Positions 46,814-57,139 of a DNA stretch of 64,000 bases are shown piece after piece. Each line of letters starts with the position of its first letter. Position 1 is the first letter of the stretch. A model generated the notes under the pieces. The model saw only the letters and a program-made list of their open reading frames with translations, was not told the origin of the DNA and did no database searches. Source of the DNA: Chloroherpetonaceae bacterium (lineage in GTDB: Bacteria > Bacteroidota > Chlorobiia > Chlorobiales > Thermochlorobacteraceae); the NCBI GenBank assembly GCA_033763895.1, contig JANRJQ010000010.1:190146-254145 (forward strand). The letters are read 5' to 3'. Position numbers and translations under genes: made by a program.

Positions 46814-47052
46814 ACAACAAACGGATAAATTAGAAACAACATGTTAAAATTACACTCTTTTCCGGTAGAAACGAAAAAGAGGTTTCGAAAAATCGGATTA
46901 AACGACAGCATAAAATGCCTAAATTTGCAAACTGCAATATCGAAGGATTTTTTGCAGAGAAAGAGTAAATGCGAATAACCGGCGAGTTTCATCGCTGATT
47001 CAACAACCAAAATCGAGGTAACTCGGCAAACCGTAATGGGAAAGGAGTAATT

Positions 47053-49548
47053 ATGCCACCATTGGCAAAAACAGCGAAGAAAGAGGTTCATCCGGAAAAA
47101 AACGGATTTACACAAAACGATGTCACAACGCTTAAAGAATCTTTTTTCCGTCATCTTGAATTCACACTCGCGAAAGATAAATATTCTGCCTCTGCCCGCG
47201 ATAAATATCTCTCCCTTTCACATTCCATTTGCGACCGATTAATTGAGCGATGGTTATATACCCAACAAACCTATTACAATCATGATGCCAAAAGACTTTA
47301 TTATTTATCGATGGAATTTTTGATTGGCAGAAGTTTAAGTAATTCAATTGTGAATCTCGGGATGGAAAAAGAGGTTCGAGAGTGCCTCTCAGAACTTGGG
47401 TATTCCCTCGAAGACTTGGAAGAATTGGAATCTGATGCTGGTTTAGGAAATGGAGGTCTTGGGCGTTTAGCAGCATGCTTTTTGGATTCAATGGCCACAA
47501 TGGAGCTTCCGGGATATGGATACGGAATTAGATATGAATTTGGAATTTTTTCTCAAAAGGTTGTCAATGGGTTTCAAATGGAACGACCTGACAATTGGCT
47601 CCGCTACGGATGCCCTTGGGAGTTTGAGCGACCGGAGTCGATTCATGTAGTAAAATTTTACGGGAAAGTTCATCAATTTACCGACCACCTCGGAATTTTA
47701 AGAACCCTTTGGGAAGAAACACAAGATGTGGTGGCAATGGCTTATGACTATCCTATTCCGGGGTATAAAAATAATACGGTGAATAACCTTCGGTTATGGG
47801 CAGCAAAAGCAACACGAGAGTTTCAATTTGAATATTTCAATAGTGGCGACTATGCAAAGTCAGTCGAGGAAAAAGCCCAAACAGAAACCATTTCAAAGGT
47901 GCTTTATCCAAATGATAACAATGCTTTTGGAAAAGAATTAAGACTGAAACAAGAGTACTTCTTTGCCTCGGCATCTTTACAAGACATTATTCGCCGCTAT
48001 AAAAAAGAAAGAAAAACCTTTGACGATTTCCCCAATAAAGTTGCCATTCAGTTAAATGACACGCACCCTGCTATTGCCGTAGCGGAACTCATGCACATTT
48101 TAATCGATCAGGAGCATTTGGCGTGGGACAAGGCGTGGAGCATAACTCAAAGAACATTTGCCTATACCAATCATACGGTGATGCCGGAGGCTTTGGAAAA
48201 ATGGTCGGTACAATTATTTGGAAAAGTATTACCTCGCCACCTACAAATTATTTTTGAAATCAATCATCGCTTTTTGGGAGAAGTGCGCGGGAGGTTCCCC
48301 GGAGATGAAGCCCGAGTGGCGAGAATGTCTTTAATTGAAGAGGGCGGTGAAAAATTGATTCGAATGGCAAACCTTGCCATTATCGGAAGTCATTCGGTGA
48401 ATGGGGTTGCTGCAATCCACTCGGATATCATTAAAGAAACGCTTTTCAAAGATTTCTATGAAATGTTTCCGTCGCGGTTTAATAACAAAACCAATGGAAT
48501 TACACAGCGTCGTTGGCTAAAGCTTTGCAACCCGACGCTATCAAATCTGATTGATTCGAAAATTGGGGATGGATGGTGTAAGCATTTGGAAGAAATCAAA
48601 AAGCTTGAACCCTTTGCCAAAGACAAAGCATTTCAAAAAGAATGGCATGAAGCCAAACAGGTCAATAAAAGAAGATTGGCTGAGCACATCAAATCTCATT
48701 TGGATCTAAATGTGAATCTGGATTCAATGTTTGATATTCAAGTGAAAAGAATTCACGAATACAAACGCCAACTGCTCAACGCGTTGCATGCGATTCATCT
48801 TTATATGCAATTGAAAGAAAATCCAAAAGCGCCATTTACTCCAAGAACCATCATTTTTGGGGGTAAGGCAGCACCGGGTTACTATATGGCAAAGTTGATT
48901 ATAAAACTGATTAATAGCATCGGTGATAAAGTCAATTTTGATGATGAAATCGGTGATCAATTAAAAGTAATTTTTCTGGAGAATTACTCAGTTTCACTTG
49001 CGGAAAAGATTATCCCAGCGGCTGATCTTTCGGAACAAGTTTCCACTGCTGGAACAGAGGCTTCAGGAACTGGAAATATGAAGTTTGCCTTGAATGGCGC
49101 ACTCACGATTGGCACACTTGATGGGGCAAATGTAGAGATTAAAGAAGAAGTGGGAGATGAAAATATCTTCATTTTTGGGTTGACGGTTGATGAGGTGGAT
49201 TCATTGAAAGCGCGCGGTTACAACCCTATGGATTATTATCAATCCAATCCGGATATCAAGAAAATTTTGGATTTGATTGCAAGCGGATTTTTCTCACCAT
49301 CTCAGCCGGACTTATTTAAGCCTATCGTGGATTCTCTTATTTCAAATGATCGTTATTTGCTTTTGGCTGATTTTGCGTCGTATATCAATTGTCAAAAAGC
49401 GGCATCTGAAGCGTATCGAAATCAAGAGAAGTGGAATGAAATGTCGATTCTAAATGTCGCGAGGATTGCGAAGTTTTCAACCGACCGAACCATTTCTGAG
49501 TATGCTGATGAAATTTGGAGGCTAAAAGCAATACCGGTAAAAATTTGA
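47053..49548 (+). CDS. glgP: Glycogen/starch/alpha-glucan phosphorylase
   Basis: GlgP (831 residues, family length) is a PLP-dependent enzyme releasing glucose-1-phosphate from alpha-1,4-glucans. It has [57 protein letters not shown], and the cofactor-lysine segment [18 protein letters not shown] good Shine-Dalgarno AAAGGAG (47041-47047) precedes the ATG by five bases. The N-terminal 25 residues are Lys-rich. It fits with the GH57 gene in the window as part of storage-polysaccharide use. A strong terminator follows. Confidence 0.97.
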   Translation: MPPLAKTAKKEVHPEKNGFTQNDVTTLKESFFRHLEFTLAKDKYSASARDKYLSLSHSICDRLIERWLYTQQTYYNHDAKRLYYLSMEFLIGRSLSNSIVNLGMEKEVRECLSELGYSLEDLEELESDAGLGNGGLGRLAACFLDSMATMELPGYGYGIRYEFGIFSQKVVNGFQMERPDNWLRYGCPWEFERPESIHVVKFYGKVHQFTDHLGILRTLWEETQDVVAMAYDYPIPGYKNNTVNNLRLWAAKATREFQFEYFNSGDYAKSVEEKAQTETISKVLYPNDNNAFGKELRLKQEYFFASASLQDIIRRYKKERKTFDDFPNKVAIQLNDTHPAIAVAELMHILIDQEHLAWDKAWSITQRTFAYTNHTVMPEALEKWSVQLFGKVLPRHLQIIFEINHRFLGEVRGRFPGDEARVARMSLIEEGGEKLIRMANLAIIGSHSVNGVAAIHSDIIKETLFKDFYEMFPSRFNNKTNGITQRRWLKLCNPTLSNLIDSKIGDGWCKHLEEIKKLEPFAKDKAFQKEWHEAKQVNKRRLAEHIKSHLDLNVNLDSMFDIQVKRIHEYKRQLLNALHAIHLYMQLKENPKAPFTPRTIIFGGKAAPGYYMAKLIIKLINSIGDKVNFDDEIGDQLKVIFLENYSVSLAEKIIPAADLSEQVSTAGTEASGTGNMKFALNGALTIGTLDGANVEIKEEVGDENIFIFGLTVDEVDSLKARGYNPMDYYQSNPDIKKILDLIASGFFSPSQPDLFKPIVDSLISNDRYLLLADFASYINCQKAASEAYRNQEKWNEMSILNVARIAKFSTDRTISEYADEIWRLKAIPVKI

Positions 49549-49563
49549 AGGTAATTTTGCCGT

Positions 49564-49600
49564 AACCAAAAAGGGAGCACAAAATGCTCCTTTTTTGGTT
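49564..49600. terminator. Bidirectional terminator between glgP and DUF3108 gene
   Basis: Long near-perfect inverted repeat (AACCAAAAAGGGAGCA starting 49564, TGCTCCTTTTTTGGTT ending 49600) with an A-rich left arm and T-rich right arm, serving both converging genes. Confidence 0.9.
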
Positions 49601-49604
49601 AAGA

Positions 49605-50480
49605 TTATTCGTTCAACTTCGAGGTGATTGGGTTTTTAAGACCCGTTGCACTGATTATCTCGGCATAAAGTGATCCAACAGGCACTTTCATTGAAATTTT
49701 GACCGGCACTTTATTTTCATCATCAGTTACCCAAACCAAAATTTTTCCTTCACTCTTAAATAAACCTTGGCCTTGAACAAGGGGCTCCAAAACAATTGTC
49801 CTTACGGTTCCAATTTCTGTTTCAAGTAAGTCTCGATTACGAACTTTAATGATTAAAGGAAATGATTTGTCACTACTAAAATTTTGAATTGTAATCACAT
49901 CGTCGTTTTTATAAGAACGAAGATTTAAGGTTCGAACAAAGAAATAGGCAGAAATAACATCTTGCGTAAATGCTTCCATTGGAAAGTCTTTATTGTGATG
50001 ATAAGAACGAGCAATGGCGGACTCGTGAAAAAATTCTACTTCATCGTCATGAGAAAATTTCCCTTCCCGTATTTGCTGACGGAAGTACATCGGATATTGC
50101 CCTTCTTTATGAATGATGCTTTCATATCGATCATTGACCGGAAAAAAGTTCTCAAAAAAAGGAACTGTTTTTGCGGTATAAACAATATGATAACAGTCTT
50201 GACCACGAATCACGGTGTCTTTTGGGACGGATATTTCAGTTGTGACGGCTGTGATGCCGGTGTACTTGATTCGAAACTCGAGTTTTTCTCCGGTATGATA
50301 AGCGGTGTTTCTAATTTGCCTTAGGGCTCGAGAGGTTATATTTCGATTCGCCGATAGGGTATCGATGCCTGAAGCAAGGGTTTGAGCCTCGCAGTTATTG
50401 AAAGAAAAAAAAGATGGAATAACCAAGAAGAATGCGACCGCTGTATGTAATGTAATATCGCGAGGTCCTTTCATATTCAT
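49605..50480 (-). CDS. Exported DUF3108-domain protein
   Basis: This 291-residue protein has a hydrophobic export signal (about residues 10-28, FFLVIPSFFSFNNCEAQ) and one long DUF3108-type domain with YHTGEKLEFRIKYTGI, GQDCYHIVYTAK and a conserved DRYES-type segment. The Cys within the signal region could allow lipidation, but the residues before it do not form a clean lipobox. The domain occurs in outer-membrane-related proteins of unknown function. In-frame Met residues at 50549, 50480 and 50474 are possible starts; 50480 gives a normal signal peptide. Confidence 0.85.
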   Translation of the reverse strand: MNMKGPRDITLHTAVAFFLVIPSFFSFNNCEAQTLASGIDTLSANRNITSRALRQIRNTAYHTGEKLEFRIKYTGITAVTTEISVPKDTVIRGQDCYHIVYTAKTVPFFENFFPVNDRYESIIHKEGQYPMYFRQQIREGKFSHDDEVEFFHESAIARSYHHNKDFPMEAFTQDVISAYFFVRTLNLRSYKNDDVITIQNFSSDKSFPLIIKVRNRDLLETEIGTVRTIVLEPLVQGQGLFKSEGKILVWVTDDENKVPVKISMKVPVGSLYAEIISATGLKNPITSKLNE

Positions 50481-50775
50481 CAAGTTAAGCAGTTGGATGG
50501 TATTGTTTGTTACAGCATCATAGAAATAACCTTTTTTCAAAAACAGCAATGTTTCGATTTAGGTAAAATTCTTGTGAGAATCAACACATTAATGAACTCA
50601 TTCATACGAGTAGAATTTTTCTTTTGATTCAACAAAGGTTTGCGGTAAATTATTCTTAGAAAAAATGAACAAAAGCCAATATTAATAAATAATTCATATT
50701 AGCTTTTATACCCTATCAATGATTTCATCCGTTATGCGCGGATGACTTACCGAAAGTTTAAGGAGAATGACGAAA

Positions 50776-52095
50776 ATGAATCGAAATACGGGCTTTATCA
50801 ATCTCGCCCGCCTGACCCTCTTTCAAATTTCTTTGGGTATAATCTACTTTATTCTTACCGACACCCTGAATCGCGTGATGACCATAGAACTCTCAATTGC
50901 AGCTTGGATTGTGGGGAGTCTCATTGGGATTCGAGAAATTATGGCTCTGATTGGGATTAAAATTTGGGCCGGAAATCTCTCCGATAAAACACATTTTTTG
51001 GGTTATAAAAGAACGCCGTTTATTCTTGGCGGGTTACTGGCATCGGCGATTTCATTTTACTTCATTGCACCAACAGCCTTTGAAGTTCAGAGCAACTATA
51101 TGCTTGGTATTCTAAAGTTATTGATTGCATTTACGATTTTCGGAATCGGTTATAATGCTTCATTGACAGCCTACTATGCGCTTATTGCAGATATCGCAGG
51201 AGAAAAAAATATTCCAAAGGTCGCAGCAATGAGTTGGACATTAATGGTTCTTGGGGGAATTGTTACTTCGGTCTTAATGTCGTCGTATTTGAAAGAATTT
51301 TCGGAAGAAAGGTTTGTTTCAGCGCTCCAAACCGCAAGTTTGATTTCAATCGCAATTGGCTTTGTAACGATCATTGGGGTGGAAGATCGAACGGATGAAA
51401 GCATAAAAAATATATCCAATGAAACACTCACTTTTCTCGCCTCTCTTAAGTTGATAAATGCCTCTCCCTTAACAAAAAAATTCGCTTTTTACATCTTCAT
51501 TTCAATTTTTGCTGCATTTGGAACAGAACTTATTCTTGAGCCTTTCGGCGCCGATGTATTGGGTTTAAGTGTGAGCGAGACGACAAAATTCCGTCAGTAC
51601 CTTGGGCTGCCTCAGCTCCTTTTTATGATTTTAACAGGATTTATTATTAATCGTTTTGGAATCAAAAAAGCGGTATTGGTAGGGAATGCTGTGGCGACGG
51701 TAGGATATACGCTTCTAATTTCTGCGGGTGTTTTTCAACTGCAAAAGTTATTGATACCGTCGTTAATACTTGTCGGTGTTGGATTGGGATTTTGCACGGT
51801 TGGGAATATAGTGATGATGATGATGATGAACGCCGGTAGAAGCGGATTGTATGTTGGCCTTTGGGGGACTGCACAAAGCCTTGCAATGTTTCTTTCCGGA
51901 ACGGGAGTCGGTGCTATTCGAGATATAATGCTTCATTTTTTTGCAAACCCTATGATGGGTTATACAATCATTTTCCTACTCGTTATTGGAGCATTTACAA
52001 TTTCAACCTCAATGCTCCCTTCTATTTCAAAAGAGAATTTTGAGGCAGAATCAAAAGTAAAATTAGAAGAAGTATTAGCAACAGCTGCCGATTAA
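50776..52095 (+). CDS. PucC/BCH-family MFS protein (bacteriochlorophyll-related)
   Basis: This 439-residue, 12-helix protein belongs to the PucC (BCH/LHA) branch of the major facilitator superfamily, found with photosynthetic pigment genes and implicated in bacteriochlorophyll delivery or antenna assembly. Hallmarks are the opening ISLGIIYFILTDTLNRVMTIEL and the GYNASLTAYYALIADIA segment of helices 4-5. A met codon at 50767 lies only one base from AAGGAG (50760-50765), so the ATG at 50776, ten bases away, is the better start. The B12-radical SAM gene begins 4 bases after the stop. Confidence 0.88.
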   Translation: MNRNTGFINLARLTLFQISLGIIYFILTDTLNRVMTIELSIAAWIVGSLIGIREIMALIGIKIWAGNLSDKTHFLGYKRTPFILGGLLASAISFYFIAPTAFEVQSNYMLGILKLLIAFTIFGIGYNASLTAYYALIADIAGEKNIPKVAAMSWTLMVLGGIVTSVLMSSYLKEFSEERFVSALQTASLISIAIGFVTIIGVEDRTDESIKNISNETLTFLASLKLINASPLTKKFAFYIFISIFAAFGTELILEPFGADVLGLSVSETTKFRQYLGLPQLLFMILTGFIINRFGIKKAVLVGNAVATVGYTLLISAGVFQLQKLLIPSLILVGVGLGFCTVGNIVMMMMMNAGRSGLYVGLWGTAQSLAMFLSGTGVGAIRDIMLHFFANPMMGYTIIFLLVIGAFTISTSMLPSISKENFEAESKVKLEEVLATAAD

Positions 52096-52099
52096 AGTA

Positions 52100-53563
52100 A
52101 TGAAAAAAAAAGTCCTCTTAGTTTTTACCCGTTCAGCGAGTGGTGTTGATGGGCCACGCTCAGTTACCAACGCCAAGAAAAACTTGTTTGGAAAGATTAA
52201 AGACAGCGTTTTCGAATCCGTTTTGAAACGGGGTCAATTTGCCGTTCCTCCAATGGCTCTCATGATGTTGAGTTCAGTTGATATCCCCGGAGTTGAAATA
52301 AAAATTTGTGATCTTCGTTTCGATGCCCTTCCGCTTGATGAAAATTGGGATATGGTCGGGTTTACAGTCCATACGGGGCTTGCTAAAACAGTCTTTGAAG
52401 TTTCTGAATTATTTCGAACGCGTGGCGCAAAAATTATTTATGGAGGTCCTCATGTAACCCTTTTTCCTGATTCCGTGAGAGAATATGCAGATTCAATTGT
52501 CTTGGGAGAAGCCGATGAATTATGGCCTCAAGTTTTGGATGATCTCAAAAATGATTCTCTGAAATCGAGATATGAATCGCAAACTTCACCAGATTTGGAG
52601 AAAATTGCTCCTGTTTCAAAACGAGCAATTCACATCTCAAATTATTTCACAACAAATTTGATTCAAACTTCACGAGGCTGCCCTTATCGATGCGATTTTT
52701 GCAATGTGTATGTTATGAACGGAAATCGAATGCGACATCGCCCCATCGATCATGTTGTTAAGGAGGTTGAAAATTTTCTCAAGGATGATCAACGGGTTTT
52801 CTTTTTTGTCAATGATACAATGAATGCAGACCCTAAGTATTCTCTTGCCCTTTTCAAACGATTAATTCCCTATAAAATCCAATGGGTTGGACAAGCCACA
52901 ACAATGCTTGGGTCTCAAACAGAACTCCTTGAAGCTTTTTCACTTTCAGGTTGTAAGGGGTTACTCTTAGGTATTGAAGGTGTAACGGATAAGTCGAATC
53001 ATGAGCACCGGAAGGTGCAGAATAAAGAGTCGCAACTACTTAAGAATATCCAAGCCATTCGAAAAGCTGGAATATGTGTTTATGGGAGTTTTATTTATGG
53101 TCTTGATGGTGATACGCTTGAAACACCAAAATTGCTCAAAGATTTTATCAAGGAGTCGGGAGTTGATGTTCCGGGGATTAATATTTTAAGACCAATTCCG
53201 GGAACGGCACTTTTTGACCGGTTAAAATCTGAAGGGCGATTGCTTTTTCCTTCAGATGATATCTACGCCTTTCGTTATAGTTGGGGTCAGGAGTTACTTT
53301 GCAAGCCAAAAAATATTGACCCTTCAGATTTTATTTTAAGCTATTGTGAACTGACTAAAGATATTTTTTCGCTGAAAGGTGCCCTTCAAAGAACGATTGA
53401 TGCGCCTTCAATTAAACAAGCGATTTTGGCATTCAATTTAGCGTACATTCACATGTACGGGCTTTCAAGACGTGATTTAACTCACCAACTTCAAGGGTGG
53501 GTTGGGAGTAGTAATACGGAAAATAATTATATTGAAAATTCCGTTTTACTTGAAAGTAAGTAA
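52100..53563 (+). CDS. B12-binding-domain radical SAM protein (2)
   Basis: This 487-residue protein shares the layout of the other radical SAM gene: cobalamin-binding-like domain (about residues 40-165, with GGPHVTLFPD and SIVLGEADELW) and radical SAM core with CPYRCDFC (C194, C198, C201). The N-terminal RGQFAVPPMALMML resembles the bacteriochlorophyll-type B12 radical SAM enzymes, of which BchQ and BchR methylate C-8 and C-12 side chains of BChl c. Cotranscription with the PucC-like gene makes a pigment role likely. The exact reaction is not determined. Confidence 0.87.
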   Translation: MKKKVLLVFTRSASGVDGPRSVTNAKKNLFGKIKDSVFESVLKRGQFAVPPMALMMLSSVDIPGVEIKICDLRFDALPLDENWDMVGFTVHTGLAKTVFEVSELFRTRGAKIIYGGPHVTLFPDSVREYADSIVLGEADELWPQVLDDLKNDSLKSRYESQTSPDLEKIAPVSKRAIHISNYFTTNLIQTSRGCPYRCDFCNVYVMNGNRMRHRPIDHVVKEVENFLKDDQRVFFFVNDTMNADPKYSLALFKRLIPYKIQWVGQATTMLGSQTELLEAFSLSGCKGLLLGIEGVTDKSNHEHRKVQNKESQLLKNIQAIRKAGICVYGSFIYGLDGDTLETPKLLKDFIKESGVDVPGINILRPIPGTALFDRLKSEGRLLFPSDDIYAFRYSWGQELLCKPKNIDPSDFILSYCELTKDIFSLKGALQRTIDAPSIKQAILAFNLAYIHMYGLSRRDLTHQLQGWVGSSNTENNYIENSVLLESK

Positions 53564-53654
53564 GTGTCTGAATTCCCATTTGAATGAATCAAAAACAACA
53601 ATCCAAGTTGATTTCCCAATACTTCGATTAAGTTTTTAAAGAGAATACTCCAAT

Positions 53655-55940
53655 ATGGCAAATTTCTATTTTCAACCGAATCTTTCCACGTCTCCCTCCT
53701 CTCAATATAAGGGGTTCTTGAATGACCGTCAATACGGGATGAACCTCTTAAACTCGTTGAGCGTAGTTGCTCAAGTTTATGATGGTGATATTCGTGCTAT
53801 TAATGAAACTGCAAAAACGAAAGGGTCAAATGACCCTAAAGGGAAACGTGCGCGTGAAATGTATCAAGCCGCTCAAATTGTGGCTGGATCGCTAATTGAT
53901 GGATTGAAAGCCAATCTAAAATTGTTAGAGACGATTAAGCACGAGCTTTCAGAAAATAAAAGCACTTTACTAAACAAGTATTACACTGTATTTGACCAAA
54001 GGCTTGCTCTTCCTATTGATCAAAATCGTGTGGCTACAATGCTTCGTGATGACTTGACCATCTTGTTAGGAATTCCTGACCCGGATGATGAAAGAATTAT
54101 TAGCGTAACCCGTTGCTTCAATGCTTATCAAAATGCTACTGTTGCAAACGGAGGATTTCAGACGGCACTTTATGAAATTGAAAATGCACTCTCTAAGCCT
54201 GAAGGTGAAAAAGATTTTCTTCTTCTTTATCGCTTAGGAATGATACACCTTTACAGCCCGGAGCATCTTGATTTACCAAGGGCACTTTTTTGTTTTTCAC
54301 AGGTGGTTAAGGTATTAGAGGGAGAGATTACTGGTTCATTCAAAAGAATTCTATGTGCACTTGCGGATTATGGAAGCGAAGGAATGATGCTTTCGCAAGA
54401 GGAATTATTGAAGGAAGTTACGGCCAAAGCCCTTTACGAAGCTGGGATGGCGTCTTACATAGATCAAAACTTTACTGAAGCAAAAAAATATTTTTCAAAA
54501 GCGTGGAATTCAGTGAAATCGCCCTCTGCGGGATATATGCTTGCAAAGTCAACATTGTTTATTGGTGGAGAGACTTCAAATTCAGACACGGTTAAAATTC
54601 TTTCGGAAGTAATTGAAACGGATAGCAATTTCGCTTTTCGGCTTTCTGTCGATGAAGAGTTGTATCACAAGTCGCTGATGCTTCCGATTCTCAATAATTT
54701 GAGAGATAATGCATTGAGCGAAGTCGAGACGGCGATTGCGAATTCACGCAAAACAATGTCTCCCGAGAGTCAGGCAATTCCAATCCTAAAGGAAGTCGAA
54801 AAAAAGTTAGGTCTTAAAAGTTACTTTGAGGTTTTGGAGGCCTCAAATGAATTAAAGAAGGGTCGAAATTGGAAAATTTTACCGACATCTTTTGATCATA
54901 AGTACAGCATCAATGGTCACACACTGAAAGTAAATTCAACGGTATTTAGTCCCGATAGCCAATTTATAGCTTCAGCCAGTTGGAAAGTATTGATTACCGG
55001 AGCAAAGTCGGGTGAAGAACTCCAAACCTTGATGGGACATTCGGTCAAAGAGTATGTCTATTCACTTGCTTTTAGTACCAATAGTGTGATGCTTGCCTCG
55101 GCAAGTACAGATCGAACCATAAAACTTTGGAATGCAAAAACCGGACAAGAACTCTTTACACTTATTGGACACAAGCAAAGCATTAATAATGTCGCATTTA
55201 GCCCAAATGGAAATCAGTTGGCTTCGGGAAGTGTTGATGCTTCGATTATTTTATGGAATAGCAGCACAGGTGAATTATTAGACCGGCTAAAAGGCCACAA
55301 GGATAGTGTCAATTATGTTACTTATGCCCCTAATGGAAAGCTTTTAGCTTCTTGTAGTGACGATAAAACCATCATCATTTGGGATGTCGAGACCAAAGAA
55401 AAAATTCGGCAAATTGAAGGACATAATCATGTGATTGAATCCATAACCTTCAGCCCTGATAGTAAAAAATTAGTTTCGGCAGGGTGGGATAAAATTGTTC
55501 GACTTTGGAATGTCGAGACAGGAGAAAAAATTCGCGAAATGAAAGGGCACATAACGGGAGTCTCGGATGTTGCGTTCAATCATGACGGTCAAACCATTTC
55601 TTCAATCAGTTATAACCGTAGAACACAAATCTCGGTAATAAAACTTTGGGATACCGAAACCGGTGTGGAACTCCAATCCTTCGCAGGAAATTTTTATCAT
55701 GTGACATTTAGCCCCGATGGCAATACACTCGCACTCTCGACAAGTGAAAAAGATATCAAGGTCTTTGCAGCGCGGCCAACTTCTGTTTTGGATTTTATTC
55801 CTCTTGAACGATCAATCCGCGAGCAAATTGAAAAGTTAAAAGAAGCGGAGGAGAAAGAAGATGCCATTGAAGGAAATAATTCCCGCAAAACAGATGCCGT
55901 TTGGATTGGTGAAGGTGATCGAAGAAGAGGTCGATATTAA
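53655..55940 (+). CDS. Cytosolic protein with helical N-terminus and C-terminal WD40 propeller
   Basis: This 761-residue protein has no signal peptide. Residues ~1-410 are alpha-helical, with TPR-like repeats near residues 265-330 (AGMASYIDQNFTEAKKYFSKAW). Residues ~420-715 hold seven WD40 repeats, recognisable by GH and IKLWN, IILWN, IIIWD, VRLWN, IKLWD motifs, forming one closed propeller. A charged C-terminal tail follows. WD40 proteins are protein scaffolds; no partner can be named. Its stop abuts the stop of the convergent NUDIX gene. Confidence 0.9.
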   Translation: MANFYFQPNLSTSPSSQYKGFLNDRQYGMNLLNSLSVVAQVYDGDIRAINETAKTKGSNDPKGKRAREMYQAAQIVAGSLIDGLKANLKLLETIKHELSENKSTLLNKYYTVFDQRLALPIDQNRVATMLRDDLTILLGIPDPDDERIISVTRCFNAYQNATVANGGFQTALYEIENALSKPEGEKDFLLLYRLGMIHLYSPEHLDLPRALFCFSQVVKVLEGEITGSFKRILCALADYGSEGMMLSQEELLKEVTAKALYEAGMASYIDQNFTEAKKYFSKAWNSVKSPSAGYMLAKSTLFIGGETSNSDTVKILSEVIETDSNFAFRLSVDEELYHKSLMLPILNNLRDNALSEVETAIANSRKTMSPESQAIPILKEVEKKLGLKSYFEVLEASNELKKGRNWKILPTSFDHKYSINGHTLKVNSTVFSPDSQFIASASWKVLITGAKSGEELQTLMGHSVKEYVYSLAFSTNSVMLASASTDRTIKLWNAKTGQELFTLIGHKQSINNVAFSPNGNQLASGSVDASIILWNSSTGELLDRLKGHKDSVNYVTYAPNGKLLASCSDDKTIIIWDVETKEKIRQIEGHNHVIESITFSPDSKKLVSAGWDKIVRLWNVETGEKIREMKGHITGVSDVAFNHDGQTISSISYNRRTQISVIKLWDTETGVELQSFAGNFYHVTFSPDGNTLALSTSEKDIKVFAARPTSVLDFIPLERSIREQIEKLKEAEEKEDAIEGNNSRKTDAVWIGEGDRRRGRY

Positions 55941-56474
55941 CTACTCAGCGCCTGTAAAGAAAGAAAAATTCATCGTTTGAAACCCGTTTTCAATTCCTTC
56001 TTTCAGGAAATGATTTAAGAATGGAGGAAAAAGCGGCTCTCGATCAAAATCCTTTACTTCAAGCCATTTTGTTTCAAGAATCAATTGTTCAGATAAATTA
56101 AATTCAGGGTCATATCCTGTTTTTAATTCTCCTTCAACAGCAAGGCAATGAAACCCAAGCGTTAATGAATGAAAGTCTGCACACCCCGTGTTTTGAGTTT
56201 CATAAGGGAAAATGAGTTCTTTGATAAAAAGAAGTTTTCCAACGGAACAAAGAATCCCTGTTTCCTCTAAGACTTCTCGTTTAACCCCATTTTCAATACT
56301 CTCTCCAAATTCTAAAGCACCTCCCGGCAATATCCACGCTTCCTCAGGAAAGTGCTTGTTGTTAAAAAATCGTTTGTGCTTTACAAGTGCAATCGAATTT
56401 CCATTTTGCAAAATTCCGCAAACGCGCAGTCTAATTTTTCCTTTTGGGGAAAGGTTTGATTGAATATCGATCAT
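55941..56474 (-). CDS. NUDIX hydrolase
   Basis: This 177-residue protein has an intact NUDIX box, GGALEFGESIENGVKREVLEETGI, which binds divalent metal and cleaves nucleoside-diphosphate-linked compounds. The exact substrate is unknown. The reading frame continues upstream to 56537, overlapping the zinc-ribbon gene. The Met at 56474 lies just 4 bases past that gene's stop and immediately before the domain start, so it is preferred. It ends a three-gene minus-strand unit. Confidence 0.93.
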   Translation of the reverse strand: MIDIQSNLSPKGKIRLRVCGILQNGNSIALVKHKRFFNNKHFPEEAWILPGGALEFGESIENGVKREVLEETGILCSVGKLLFIKELIFPYETQNTGCADFHSLTLGFHCLAVEGELKTGYDPEFNLSEQLILETKWLEVKDFDREPLFPPFLNHFLKEGIENGFQTMNFSFFTGAE

Positions 56475-56478
56475 TGGG

Positions 56479-56688
56479 TTATCGCGATAACTTTTTTTTA
56501 GGAACTGACCGCTTTGGTAAGTCGTAGAGTGAGACAATTGTAAAAAAAGCTTCTTCTTTTCGCCAGTGATTGATGTCGCTGCGGCATGATTTACAAAAAT
56601 CGTGGAAGAGTTGCTTGCCGTTCAACTCAACTTTGAAATCGCTCGATGGCTTGGTTGTCCAACACCGATTGCAGGTAATTTTTTTCAT
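56479..56688 (-). CDS. Small zinc-ribbon-like protein
   Basis: This 69-residue protein carries two CxxC pairs, CNRC (residues 5-8) and CKSC (residues 32-35), the spacing of a zinc ribbon, followed by a basic tail ending KKKLSR. I do not recognise a named family. Such small ribbons bind nucleic acid or act as protein adaptors. It lies between the winged-helix-like gene (gap 15) and the NUDIX gene (gap 4) on the same strand. Confidence 0.75.
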   Translation of the reverse strand: MKKITCNRCWTTKPSSDFKVELNGKQLFHDFCKSCRSDINHWRKEEAFFTIVSLYDLPKRSVPKKKLSR

Positions 56689-56703
56689 ACTTGATTCAAC
56701 TTG

Positions 56704-57018
56704 TCATGAAGAATGATGAATCGCTTGAAGGCCCTTCTTGGTTGCCAAAAAATAATATTGTGAGGCCAGTTTGTCAGAAACTAAAAGTCGGTTCACAATT
56801 TCTTGATAAAACGGAATTAAATCTGCCTCCCGTTCAATTCTTACATAATCTTCTTCAAATTCACTCCACTCTAATATATCAATCAATCGCTTGGTTAATA
56901 GGCTATTCAACGTTTGTGCAAGCAGTTCACGAGATAAATGACATTCATCCATTAAATCTGTAAAGGTTGCAACAAAATGGAGGTTATCTAATATTGTTTC
57001 TTCGGATTCACTCAGCAT
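56704..57018 (-). CDS. Small winged-helix-like hypothetical protein
   Basis: A 104-residue, Leu/Glu-rich soluble protein. The predicted helix-turn-helix-like part (FTDLMDECHLSRELLAQTLNSLLTKRLIDIL) suggests a winged-helix fold, and the rest is helical. The function is unknown; DNA binding is inference. It is the first gene of a short minus-strand unit with the zinc-ribbon and NUDIX genes. Confidence 0.7.
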   Translation of the reverse strand: MLSESEETILDNLHFVATFTDLMDECHLSRELLAQTLNSLLTKRLIDILEWSEFEEDYVRIEREADLIPFYQEIVNRLLVSDKLASQYYFLATKKGLQAIHHSS

Positions 57019-57139
57019 TTAAGTAAAGCGTTCAATTTGCATAACTAAAATAATGCATTCAAAAGAGTAAATGTTCTCAAGTCAAGTTTTGTATTTTGCA
57101 ATCTTTCAATAAGGATTGACTTAATTTAGTGGCTGATTT

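Noticed and set aside
46726-47154. 142-residue minus-strand frame upstream of glgP
   Set aside because: It overlaps the glgP start and the 54-aa gene in another frame and has a non-protein-like composition.
55511-55560. Repeated similar stretches in the WD40 gene as a DNA repeat or CRISPR-like array
   Set aside because: The repeats are protein-level WD40 blades, divergent at DNA level.
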